Source: Nitrospira sp. (GTDB lineage: Bacteria > Nitrospirota > Nitrospiria > Nitrospirales > Nitrospiraceae). Taken from it: a stretch of 60,872 bases of DNA. Numbering within the stretch: the first letter of the stretch is position 1; every line of letters starts with the position of its first letter. Shown one piece after another: positions 54,150 through 60,872 of the stretch. Position numbers and translations under genes: made by a program. Below the pieces are notes generated by a model. The model saw only the letters and a program-made list of their open reading frames with translations, did no database searches and was not told the DNA's origin. The stretch spans positions 1 to 60,872 of the forward strand of contig JALDRG010000019.1 in assembly GCA_031315995.1 (NCBI GenBank). The letters are read 5' to 3'.

Positions 54150-56057
54150 ATGGCGAACGACGAGGTGAGAACAATGATGCACCAGGGTCCGATGATCACA
54201 AATCAGGGGCGTGAGCTCGTGGGGCGGGCTGCCTTCCTGACCGGATGTGTTGCGTTGCTAGGACTCGTGGGGGCGGCCGACATGGCTCTGGCGCAGGAAT
54301 CGGTGGCCGCTCAGGCCCCGACCGCCTATCGGGATCTTCCGATCATCGGCAGTCGAAATCTGGTATGGATCATCGCCCAGCTTCATCTGTTGCTTGCCGG
54401 CTTTGTGCTCGGCGTGCCGATCTTCGCATGGTTGTGCGAAATCGTCGGTTGGAAGTCGGGAGACAAGCGGTACGACAAATTGGCGAAGGAGTTCACCAAA
54501 CTCTTGACGTCTTCTTACGCCACTACCGCACTGTTCGGCGGAATTCTGCTGTTTCTGCTTATCGGCTTCTATCCGAAGTTGATGGCGTATTTAACCGATA
54601 TCTTTTTCCCATCCTTCCTGGTGTATTGCGCCTTGTTCCTTGTCGAGACGGCGACGCTGTATCTCTACTGGTATGGCTGGGATGCGATGTCGGAAGGTAA
54701 CGGGAAGAAGTTTCATATTTTCCTGGGTCTCCTCCTGAATGTGTTTGCGTTTTTTATCATGATCGTTCCCAATTCCTGGGCGACCTTCCAAGCCAGTCCG
54801 GTGGTCCTCGCCGAAGGCACCGATTTCGAGCGGGCGTGGGCCGCGACCTGGAATCCCACTTGGTGGCCGGTGAATATCCATCGATTGATCGCCAACGTCG
54901 TGCTTGGTGGGTATATTTGCGGTGCCTATGCAGGCATCAGATACCTCTCGGCAAAAAGCCAGGAGGAGCGCTACCACTACGATTGGATGGGATACGTCGG
55001 AAATTTCATCGGGGTGTTCGGTCTCCTGCCGTTGCCGTTTGCCGGTTACTGGCTGATGCGGGAAATTTATCAGTACAACCAGCAGATGGGCATTACGCTG
55101 ATGGGCGGATTCCTTTCTTGGCTGTTTATCCTGCAAGCCATGTTGATCGGGGTTCTGTTTTTAGGGTCAAACTATTATTTCTGGTTGGGAATTACGCATC
55201 GAATACCAGGATCTGAGGCTCAATATCGCAAGCCGATCATGGCGATGTTGATCATCCTCTTGCTCTGCCTCGCGGTCTGGATGACGCCCCATTCGCTTGT
55301 TGCCAGTTTGGCTGAGGCACAGCAAATGGGCGGCACGCACCATCCTCTGCTGGGGGTGTTCGGTGTGATGTCGGCCAAGATGACCGTCTCGAATCTGATG
55401 GTGCTCGTGACCTTCATGAGTTTCATCATGTATTGGCGAGCGGGCAAGCAAGATACGGCCGGATGGGCCAAGGTTGCCAAGGCCGTCATGGGCGCCGTTC
55501 TGGCGCTTGCCGGCATCGCCGTGATCATACTGGGCGTTTGGGGATACTTTGTCCCGGCGATCATTCGAATTAACTATTTCTCCACTTCTCAAGTCGGCAT
55601 CGTCATCTTCGTGATGTTGACCATTACGCCGCTCACTGCGCTCCTTCTGAAAAGCGCCAAGACCACGACTGAAATGGTCTGGGGGAAAATGCCTCCGCGG
55701 GCCGGCTATGCACTGGTGCTGAATGCGATCATGGTCATTCTGCTCATGACGCTGATGGGGTATGCGCGATCCTCGTCACGGGTACATTGGCATGTGTATG
55801 GAGTGATGCGCGATTCGTCTCAGTATGCGTTCTCCCCCGCGTTGGGTTATGCGGCCGCCCTCATGGCGCTGAATACCTTCCTGTTTTGCATGTTGGTCGC
55901 GTTTATTTTCTGGGTCGCCACGATGGGCGACAAGGCCAAGGCCGCGGCAGGCGCGAAGGGCTCTGTCGAACCAGGCACCATACCGGCGATGGCCGGTGGG
56001 TCGCAGGCGTTGGATGGGCCTGCGCCCGATACGGCTCAGCAAAACCGTCCGGTCTGA
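54150..56057 (+). CDS. CydA-like (cytochrome bd oxidase subunit I-type) membrane protein
   Basis: The intact paralogue of the gene at 48500: 635 residues and about 14 membrane helices, longer than E. coli CydA (522). Haem ligands by analogy are His79 (VWIIAQLHLLLAG) and His244 (WWPVNIHRLIAN). No GRQPW motif is visible and no cydB lies in the cluster. A hydrophobic, signal-like N terminus ends near MALAQE. The frame is open from 54048, but the preceding gene ends at 54145, so the ATG at 54150 is used. The C-terminal tail is Ala/Gly-rich. It may be an electron-transfer or proton-channel subunit, not an oxidase on its own. Confidence 0.85.
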   Translation: MANDEVRTMMHQGPMITNQGRELVGRAAFLTGCVALLGLVGAADMALAQESVAAQAPTAYRDLPIIGSRNLVWIIAQLHLLLAGFVLGVPIFAWLCEIVGWKSGDKRYDKLAKEFTKLLTSSYATTALFGGILLFLLIGFYPKLMAYLTDIFFPSFLVYCALFLVETATLYLYWYGWDAMSEGNGKKFHIFLGLLLNVFAFFIMIVPNSWATFQASPVVLAEGTDFERAWAATWNPTWWPVNIHRLIANVVLGGYICGAYAGIRYLSAKSQEERYHYDWMGYVGNFIGVFGLLPLPFAGYWLMREIYQYNQQMGITLMGGFLSWLFILQAMLIGVLFLGSNYYFWLGITHRIPGSEAQYRKPIMAMLIILLLCLAVWMTPHSLVASLAEAQQMGGTHHPLLGVFGVMSAKMTVSNLMVLVTFMSFIMYWRAGKQDTAGWAKVAKAVMGAVLALAGIAVIILGVWGYFVPAIIRINYFSTSQVGIVIFVMLTITPLTALLLKSAKTTTEMVWGKMPPRAGYALVLNAIMVILLMTLMGYARSSSRVHWHVYGVMRDSSQYAFSPALGYAAALMALNTFLFCMLVAFIFWVATMGDKAKAAAGAKGSVEPGTIPAMAGGSQALDGPAPDTAQQNRPV

Positions 56058-56124
56058 TTAGGAAGCGATGTGTCTCTGACCCGCTCAAGGGCGGGCAGTG
56101 ATCTTTATCCTTTGTTGAGGGCTT

Positions 56125-56745
56125 ATGAGCGAAGTTGTCAAACTGCAGCTAATCGGTCTCTGCGTCGTCGGCTTCGGCACCATCATTCTCCTATTCATCA
56201 AGTCTCAGTTTCTCCGAGTCATCGGCTTTGTGTCGATCGTGCTGGGGTTGTTTGCCTTGGTCGCGCTGGCCGTTCCACAAATGGCCTCGCTTCCGCCGGC
56301 GGAGGAAAGTATCAACATTGCAGACATCAAAACTCCGACGGACATGGCCACCATCGGGCAGAAGATATTTTTCAGCAAGGGTCAGTGCGCGCTCTGTCAT
56401 TCAATCGGGCCGAGTGAATCGGCTCGTTGTCCTGACTTGAAGGGCATTGGTGCCAAGTTATCGCGCGAGTTCCTCTATGAGAGCTTGACGGAGCCGCAGG
56501 CCTATTTGTATCTGGATTTCCGGCACGAGGGCATTCCCAAGGAATATCCGGCTCGGATGCCCTATATCAACAAGAACCCTATCGGTCTATCGAAGAATGA
56601 AATTCTCTCGGTCATCGCATTTTTACAACAGATGAGCGGTGAGCCCATCAGCGTGAACCCATCGGAATTGGATCTGCCGCGTGCGACCCCGGCGCCTGTC
56701 AAGGCAGCTGATGCCGGTTCGCTCGCAATCGCTCAAGCCCGATAG
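56125..56745 (+). CDS. Membrane-anchored monohaem cytochrome c
   Basis: The 206-residue protein has two N-terminal hydrophobic segments (about 6-25 and 30-52) followed by a periplasmic cytochrome c domain with the haem motif CALCHSIG (about residue 91-95) and a Met ligand candidate in YPARMPYINKNPIGLSKNEILSV. Part of the respiratory run; 67 bases after the CydA-like gene and 26 before the next cytochrome. The tail is Ala-rich. It probably passes electrons from the membrane complex to a soluble acceptor. Confidence 0.85.
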   Translation: MSEVVKLQLIGLCVVGFGTIILLFIKSQFLRVIGFVSIVLGLFALVALAVPQMASLPPAEESINIADIKTPTDMATIGQKIFFSKGQCALCHSIGPSESARCPDLKGIGAKLSREFLYESLTEPQAYLYLDFRHEGIPKEYPARMPYINKNPIGLSKNEILSVIAFLQQMSGEPISVNPSELDLPRATPAPVKAADAGSLAIAQAR

Positions 56746-56771
56746 TTATCGTCGGAGTGGAGGAGGAAGAT

Positions 56772-57497
56772 ATGGGAGGCGTACTCGTTAGACCGATTGT
56801 TCTCACGGTCTTGATTTATCTCTTTTTGAAATTTATCGTCCCCATCCTGCCGCATTCCGCGCCATTGCCCTCGAGCCTGATCTTCTTGTATTTGATGTTG
56901 ACCACTGCGGGCATCGTGATTTTTGAGACCTTGAGCGGTGCGTCCAAGGATGCGTTCTTCGGCCCGATCTTCCGGTTCTTGACGGGCGAGAGCGGCGGGG
57001 CACTCAGCAGCGCACGGTATCTGGTCTTGGCCCTCTTCCCGCTCCTGGTAGGGTGGCAGACCTATGGAAGTACGGCTTCTAGTGACGCGCCTCCGGCGGA
57101 GAATCGCACTATTCATCCCGCCCCTCCGGGCGAGTACACGGGGCTCTCAAATCCCGTTCCCAAGACGCCGGAGAATATTATGTACGGGAAGGGGTTGTAC
57201 GCATCGCGCTGTTCGCCTTGCCACGGCAATTTTGACGGCAAGGGATTTGCCGCGTCAGGGTTCACGCCTCCGCCGGCGAATTTTAAAGACCCGACCACGA
57301 TCGCGATGCTTCAGGAAAGTTATCTGTTCTGGCGGATCAAGCGCGGTGGGGTCGGCCTTCCCGTCGAAGGCATGCCCTGGAAGTCGGCGATGCCGCGTTG
57401 GGAACTGGAACTGTCCGATGAGGATATTTGGAAAGTCATCATGGGCGAGTACGATGGAGCCGGACAAAAGCCCCGCACGTGGGATGAGTCCGAATAA
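56772..57497 (+). CDS. Membrane-anchored monohaem cytochrome c
   Basis: From ATG 56772, preceded by GGAGGAGGAAG, the 241-residue protein has three hydrophobic segments (about 6-25, 32-50, 78-96) and a cytochrome c domain with CSPCHGNFDGKG (about residue 147). A later GMPWKSAMPRWELELSDEDIWKV segment supplies the probable Met ligand and is very like the KMKPWKSKLSEEDRWKI segment of the first cytochrome in the cluster (47893), suggesting that the two domains are related by duplication. The frame also opens at a GTG 15 bases upstream. Confidence 0.85.
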   Translation: MGGVLVRPIVLTVLIYLFLKFIVPILPHSAPLPSSLIFLYLMLTTAGIVIFETLSGASKDAFFGPIFRFLTGESGGALSSARYLVLALFPLLVGWQTYGSTASSDAPPAENRTIHPAPPGEYTGLSNPVPKTPENIMYGKGLYASRCSPCHGNFDGKGFAASGFTPPPANFKDPTTIAMLQESYLFWRIKRGGVGLPVEGMPWKSAMPRWELELSDEDIWKVIMGEYDGAGQKPRTWDESE

Positions 57498-57537
57498 TTT
57501 CTCCGATCAGGGATTGCTGAGCAATTAAGGGGAGCGT

Positions 57538-58365
57538 ATGGCACGAGTGAGGAGACCAGGAACGAGATGGTGGGTCGGGGCTGTCGGCCTCGTTGGGCTC
57601 TGCGTGGCCGCTGAGGTACAGCCGGCCTATAGCCAGCAGAGCGTGTCGGTGCGAGCCGCGCTCGTGAAGGGAACGCTTCCGACGGACGATCCCACTGCCG
57701 CGGTCTGGGCCACTGCCGCGGTATCTGAATTCCCCATGTCCCCCCAGGTGCATTGGCCCGTCCGTATTACCGAAGTGACGGCGAAGAGCGTAAAGGTCCG
57801 TGGGTTGCACGATGGCACCAACGTGGCCATCCTGTTGGAATACAGCGACCCATCTGAAGACCCAGAAGATGCGGCAGCCCTTGAATTCATGGTGGGCGAC
57901 ACCAAGGCTCATTTCGCCCATGGACAGCCGATGGCGCAGGTGCAGGGTGGGCCGGTCAATATTTGGTATTGGAAGAATAAAGATGGCAAGGGCGTCGACA
58001 TGGGAGCGAAGGGCTTCGGCACCCTGAAACCCCATGCGCATCAGGATGTCAAAGCTAAAGGCGTGTTCCAGGATGGCGTATGGAAGGTGGTGTTTTCTCG
58101 GCCCTTGCACACCGAATATCTAGAGGAAGACACCCAGTTTAAGCCGGGTGAGTTCGCCAGCATCGCCTTTGCCATTTGGGATGGGAAAAAGACGGACTCC
58201 GGCCAGCCGAAGGAAAAGGGCTCTGAAAAGGCCATTTCATCCTGGTGGTATTTCCGGGCCGATGCGCCGCCTGACTATTCGCCGTACATGTATGCAGTAC
58301 TCGCGGTGGCCTTAGCGCTGGGTTTTGAGTTGGTCCTCGTGAGACGTTTAAAGAAAGGGTCGTGA
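57538..58365 (+). CDS. Ethylbenzene-dehydrogenase/NXR-gamma-like haem-binding protein
   Basis: The 275-residue protein has a signal peptide (cleavage near PAYSQ), a soluble beta-rich domain resembling the haem b gamma subunits of type II DMSO-reductase-family enzymes (ethylbenzene dehydrogenase, chlorate reductase, candidate NxrC), and one C-terminal membrane anchor (about 251-270). Supporting segments are AALVKGTLPTDDPTAAVW, LLEYSDPSEDP, MAQVQGGPVNIWYWKN and WKVVFSRPLHTEY. No catalytic NxrA or NxrB gene is in the window. Here it probably serves as an electron-transfer subunit of the bc/bd-like complex. Confidence 0.75.
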   Translation: MARVRRPGTRWWVGAVGLVGLCVAAEVQPAYSQQSVSVRAALVKGTLPTDDPTAAVWATAAVSEFPMSPQVHWPVRITEVTAKSVKVRGLHDGTNVAILLEYSDPSEDPEDAAALEFMVGDTKAHFAHGQPMAQVQGGPVNIWYWKNKDGKGVDMGAKGFGTLKPHAHQDVKAKGVFQDGVWKVVFSRPLHTEYLEEDTQFKPGEFASIAFAIWDGKKTDSGQPKEKGSEKAISSWWYFRADAPPDYSPYMYAVLAVALALGFELVLVRRLKKGS

Positions 58366-58367
58366 GC

Positions 58368-59381
58368 ATGAGGGCGTGGCGAAGAATACGCGTTTTTGGA
58401 ACGGTCGCAGTGGTGGTTGGAGTGTCGGGCCTCATCGGAACCGGGGGTTGTTCGATGTTTCAGAACGAACAATCCGCGAAGGGCAAAAAGCTCTATGCTC
58501 ACTATTGCATGCATTGCCACGGCGAAAATGGAAAGCAAAACGAAGGTTTCAATTGGTCGTCCATGACGGACCCCAAGCCGAAAGACCTTTCCAATAAAGA
58601 AGAGATGGGGACGTTTAGCGACGAAGAAATCTTCCATACCATCTCGCGAGATATGAAGGACACCGGGCCGGGTGGAGAGAAGATCGGGGACGATGAATTT
58701 GCCGTCCCGACCATGCCGACCTTTAAGTACACCCTCTCAGAAGAGGAAATCTGGGGGATTGTGGGGCATGTCCGTTCGCTGCACGGCAAGAAGTTAGAAT
58801 TTAATGTTGAGGGTCGAAAGAAAGACCTGCAGGACGCGAAACAGGCCGCCGAGCAAAAGTTTCAAGAGGCGGAACGACTGGCCCAAGAAGCAGAGAAGAA
58901 AGCCAGTGACGAAGCCGATAAAAAAGGTGTCGATGTCGACGACAACGCCTACGCCAAGGAAATGCAGGCGATGGGCCAGGCGAAGAAAGAACTCGACCAA
59001 GCGACGGCCGCGCTGACGAATTTCACCACCAGGCCTGGAAAGGGTGTCAATATTGCCCGTCCTGACCTGACCATGAAGCCGGAGGCCGCCGCAAAATTAG
59101 CGGACGTGGGCAAGCAGATCTATGTGACGAAGTATGGGTGCAATGGATGTCACAAGATCGGGGAAGAAGGTGGGAAGGTCGGCCCTGCGCTTGATCGTGC
59201 GGGATACCGTTTGAATCCAACCTGGGTCTATCGCTGGCTGAGAAACCCGCAGGCCATGAAGTCGGATACCCGTATGCCGAGCTTGGGTCTGAATGATGCG
59301 GATGCGAAGGCCGTGGCGTTCTATCTGAAGACACTTCGCGCTCCGAAACCGGATCAGCCACTTGGAAAGGTGGGCGACTGA
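58368..59381 (+). CDS. Dihaem cytochrome c with a coiled-coil linker
   Basis: From ATG 58368, three bases after the previous stop, the 337-residue protein has a lipoprotein-like signal (GTGGC at about 29), a first cytochrome c domain with CMHCHGENG, a charged coiled-coil linker of about 90 residues (DLQDAKQAAEQKFQEAERLA..., KKELDQATAAL), and a second domain with CNGCHKIGEEGG and DTRMPSLGLNDADAKA as the Met ligand region. The second domain resembles the C-terminal domain of the cytochrome at 50238. The gene ends four bases from the convergent prenyltransferase gene. Confidence 0.85.
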   Translation: MRAWRRIRVFGTVAVVVGVSGLIGTGGCSMFQNEQSAKGKKLYAHYCMHCHGENGKQNEGFNWSSMTDPKPKDLSNKEEMGTFSDEEIFHTISRDMKDTGPGGEKIGDDEFAVPTMPTFKYTLSEEEIWGIVGHVRSLHGKKLEFNVEGRKKDLQDAKQAAEQKFQEAERLAQEAEKKASDEADKKGVDVDDNAYAKEMQAMGQAKKELDQATAALTNFTTRPGKGVNIARPDLTMKPEAAAKLADVGKQIYVTKYGCNGCHKIGEEGGKVGPALDRAGYRLNPTWVYRWLRNPQAMKSDTRMPSLGLNDADAKAVAFYLKTLRAPKPDQPLGKVGD

Positions 59382-59385
59382 TCGG

Positions 59386-60300
59386 CTAAGGCGTCCATTC
59401 CAATGTGCCGAGCCAGATGCCGACTAAGATGGCAGCTCCGGCATAAACATGTTGTTGAAACATGAGGAAGGCCGCCTGCGGAGTCATGGGGGCCTGTAAA
59501 CGCCGTACCTGCCAGATAAAGACCCCTGCAAGTAGGGCCAAGACGAGATAATATCCCATCCGTAGGTCGGATAACTGTCCGGCCGCAATCAGGCAGAGCA
59601 CCATTCCCACCAGAAAGAGTCCGACGGCTGAAGGGACCGCTTCGCCGAAAAGGAGTGCGGACGACTTCACTCCGATGCGGCGGTCATCCTCGCGGTCCTG
59701 CAGTGCGTAAATCGTATCGTATGCAATGGCCCAGCAGGTCGTCGCCGCCAAGAGCCACCATGCCGGAGGGTCGATCGTTCCGCGCGAGGCGGCCCAAGCC
59801 ATGATCGTTCCCCAGCCGAATGCGATTCCAAGCACGGCTTGTGGAATCTGGATCCACCGTTTGCTGAAGGGGTATATCGTCGCAAGGATCAGCGCGATGG
59901 GGCTCAGTAGAATGGTCAGGGTATTGAGCGTCGCGACGAGAGCGGCAGCGATGGTCGCAAGACCGAGCGCGACGAACAGCGCTTGCCGTGGTACGAGTCG
60001 GCCGGCGGCCAACGGTCTGTTACTGGTGCGGGTGACGTGTTTGTCGAACTCCCGGTCGGCCAAGTCGTTGAAGACTACGCCGAGACTACGCATCACAAAG
60101 GCGCCGACCGCAAAGACCCCCACTAGCCACAGCGGTGGCCGGCCATGATGCGCGAGGATGAGCGACCAGAGGCTCGGCAACATCAATAGCCAGGTGCCGG
60201 ACTGGTTGCGGAGACGGATCAGGTCTGCAACGGCATCCCAAGTCCACGCGGGTGTCGATCGATTGGTTGCCTCGTTCGCGACGTTCACGCGCTGGACCAT
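59386..60300 (-). CDS. ubiA: UbiA-family 4-hydroxybenzoate/aromatic polyprenyltransferase
   Basis: The 304-residue membrane enzyme transfers a polyprenyl chain to an aromatic acid in quinone synthesis. The two Asp-rich motifs are NDLADREFD (78-86) and YALQDREDD in the second half; about eight hydrophobic helices are present. In organisms making menaquinone by the futalosine route the equivalent enzyme is MqnP, so the quinone type cannot be decided here. The start is uncertain: ATG 60300 is used, although the frame is open to 60408 and a TTGACA lies 20 bases upstream of it. Confidence 0.88.
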   Translation of the reverse strand: MVQRVNVANEATNRSTPAWTWDAVADLIRLRNQSGTWLLMLPSLWSLILAHHGRPPLWLVGVFAVGAFVMRSLGVVFNDLADREFDKHVTRTSNRPLAAGRLVPRQALFVALGLATIAAALVATLNTLTILLSPIALILATIYPFSKRWIQIPQAVLGIAFGWGTIMAWAASRGTIDPPAWWLLAATTCWAIAYDTIYALQDREDDRRIGVKSSALLFGEAVPSAVGLFLVGMVLCLIAAGQLSDLRMGYYLVLALLAGVFIWQVRRLQAPMTPQAAFLMFQQHVYAGAAILVGIWLGTLEWTP

Positions 60301-60340
60301 AACCGAGCAGGGGAGACCTGTCAACGCGCTGCCGCAGCGG

Positions 60341-60370
60341 TTGTCATGCCTTCGCGAGATTGAGTATAAC
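60341..60370 (+). promoter_or_regulatory. Candidate promoter of the right-edge lipoprotein gene
   Basis: TTGTCA (60341-60346), 18 bp, TATAAC (60365-60370) on the plus strand, in the divergent region between ubiA and the lipoprotein gene. Confidence 0.4.
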
Positions 60371-60411
60371 GAGATATCGTGCAACGATTGATGTGCCAGA
60401 TGTGCCAATGG

Positions 60412-60872
60412 ATGGGGTGTGCTGTGCCGTGGTTATCAAGGCGTCCTCTCGCGATTCTCATGTCGGTGATGCTGGTGTCGGGGGGGTGCCAACTCTTTGG
60501 TCAGCGTAGCAGCCTTCCCACCGATTACAATCTTCCGCTGACCGTTCAGCTCCGGATGGATCAGAGTATCGGCGCGGCGTCCCTGGATTATCAGGATGCT
60601 TGTGGCCAGACCGTAGCCTTGCCCATTCATGCCGAGTTAGAAGCCCAATTGAAGCAGCGTATGGGACAGGTGTTTGAACGGGTGCGGGTTGCGTCAGGTC
60701 CGTCCGCGAGCGACACCGACGGGGTGGTGGACGTCACGCTGGGACTCCGTGAGACCCAGGTGTTCGTCCCCCGTAAGTCCAACAAATCCTACCCCGCGAC
60801 GGTGACGCTCGGACTGGAGTTCTCTTATCTCGATCACCAGGGGGTTGCGCTCTACACCAAAAAATTGCAGAG
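60412..60872 (+). CDS. Putative lipoprotein, truncated by the right edge
   Basis: The frame begins at ATG 60412 (in-frame ATGs also at 60391 and 60400, GTG at 60424) and remains open to the end of the window, about 153 residues. A basic N terminus (LSRRPLAILMSVMLVSGGC) with the Cys at about residue 26 looks like a lipobox. The mature part has NLPLTVQLRMDQ, a TVALPIHAELEAQLKQRMGQVFERV helix and strands VVDVTLGLRETQVFV and ATVTLGLEFSYLD, a pattern recalling small YajG- or TolB-type periplasmic domains. No firm family assignment. Confidence 0.65.
   Translation, partial: MGCAVPWLSRRPLAILMSVMLVSGGCQLFGQRSSLPTDYNLPLTVQLRMDQSIGAASLDYQDACGQTVALPIHAELEAQLKQRMGQVFERVRVASGPSASDTDGVVDVTLGLRETQVFVPRKSNKSYPATVTLGLEFSYLDHQGVALYTKKLQ

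Noticed and set aside
47893..59381. A nitrite oxidoreductase operon
   Set aside because: An NXR-gamma-like protein and cytochromes are present, but no molybdopterin-binding alpha or iron-sulphur beta subunit is encoded.
1..60872. CRISPR arrays, insertion sequences or long tandem repeats
   Set aside because: I found no regularly spaced repeats, transposase motifs or terminal inverted repeats by reading both strands.

Overview
The window (about 61 kb, GC-rich, dense coding on both strands) reads like a chromosome segment of a Nitrospira-type nitrite-oxidising bacterium. This is an inference from content: a respiratory cluster mixing cytochrome bc parts, two CydA-like proteins, several c-type cytochromes and an NXR-gamma-like haem protein, together with hopanoid genes, a diderm envelope and a futalosine- or Ubi-type prenyltransferase. 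No rRNA, CRISPR array, transposase, integrase or phage gene was found. One tRNA (Cys, GCA) is present.

Layout. 1-5.5 kb: edge of a minus-strand ORF, fabH, a DUF47/PiT phosphate-uptake pair and a convergent PhoBR-like two-component system. 5.7-10.5 kb: ispH and smc. 10.6-18.8 kb: a compact envelope-lipid operon, shc-hpnG-mlaE-mlaF-mlaD-mlaC-(POTRA-less Omp85 barrel)-DUF3187. 19-22.2 kb: dxs and ispG, so that with ispH three MEP-pathway enzymes flank the hopanoid operon. 22.3-26.6 kb: tRNA-Cys, a small lipoprotein, an OmpA-like barrel and a large outer-membrane protein made of two similar halves. 26.6-45.2 kb: a Wzx/Wzy-type surface polysaccharide locus (MurJ-like flippase, GT9, Wzy-like polymerase, GT2, methyltransferases, sugar-1-phosphate transferase, E1 alpha/beta TPP enzyme, DegT aminotransferase, CapD/WbpM-like dehydratase, Wzi, multi-SLBB export protein, Wzz). 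45.2-47.7 kb: hpnH behind its own promoter and two small unknowns. 47.8-59.4 kb: eleven same-strand respiratory genes. 59.4-60.9 kb: UbiA-family prenyltransferase and the start of a lipoprotein gene.

How the parts fit. MEP enzymes supply isoprenoids, Shc cyclises squalene to hopene, HpnH adds adenosine and HpnG removes adenine. The co-transcribed Mla-type ABC system and outer-membrane barrel are candidates for moving the product to the outer membrane. The respiratory cluster looks like a quinol:cytochrome c module in which a Rieske/cytochrome b core is combined with CydA-like subunits and six haem-c sites.

Caution on sequence quality. At least seven genes (dxs, GT9, GT2, a methyltransferase, the capD-like gene, one cytochrome c and one cydA-like gene) are interrupted by indels or a stop. 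The changes mostly preserve recognisable protein on both sides and in dxs seven indels fall within 280 bases, so I read most of them as consensus errors, not pseudogenes.
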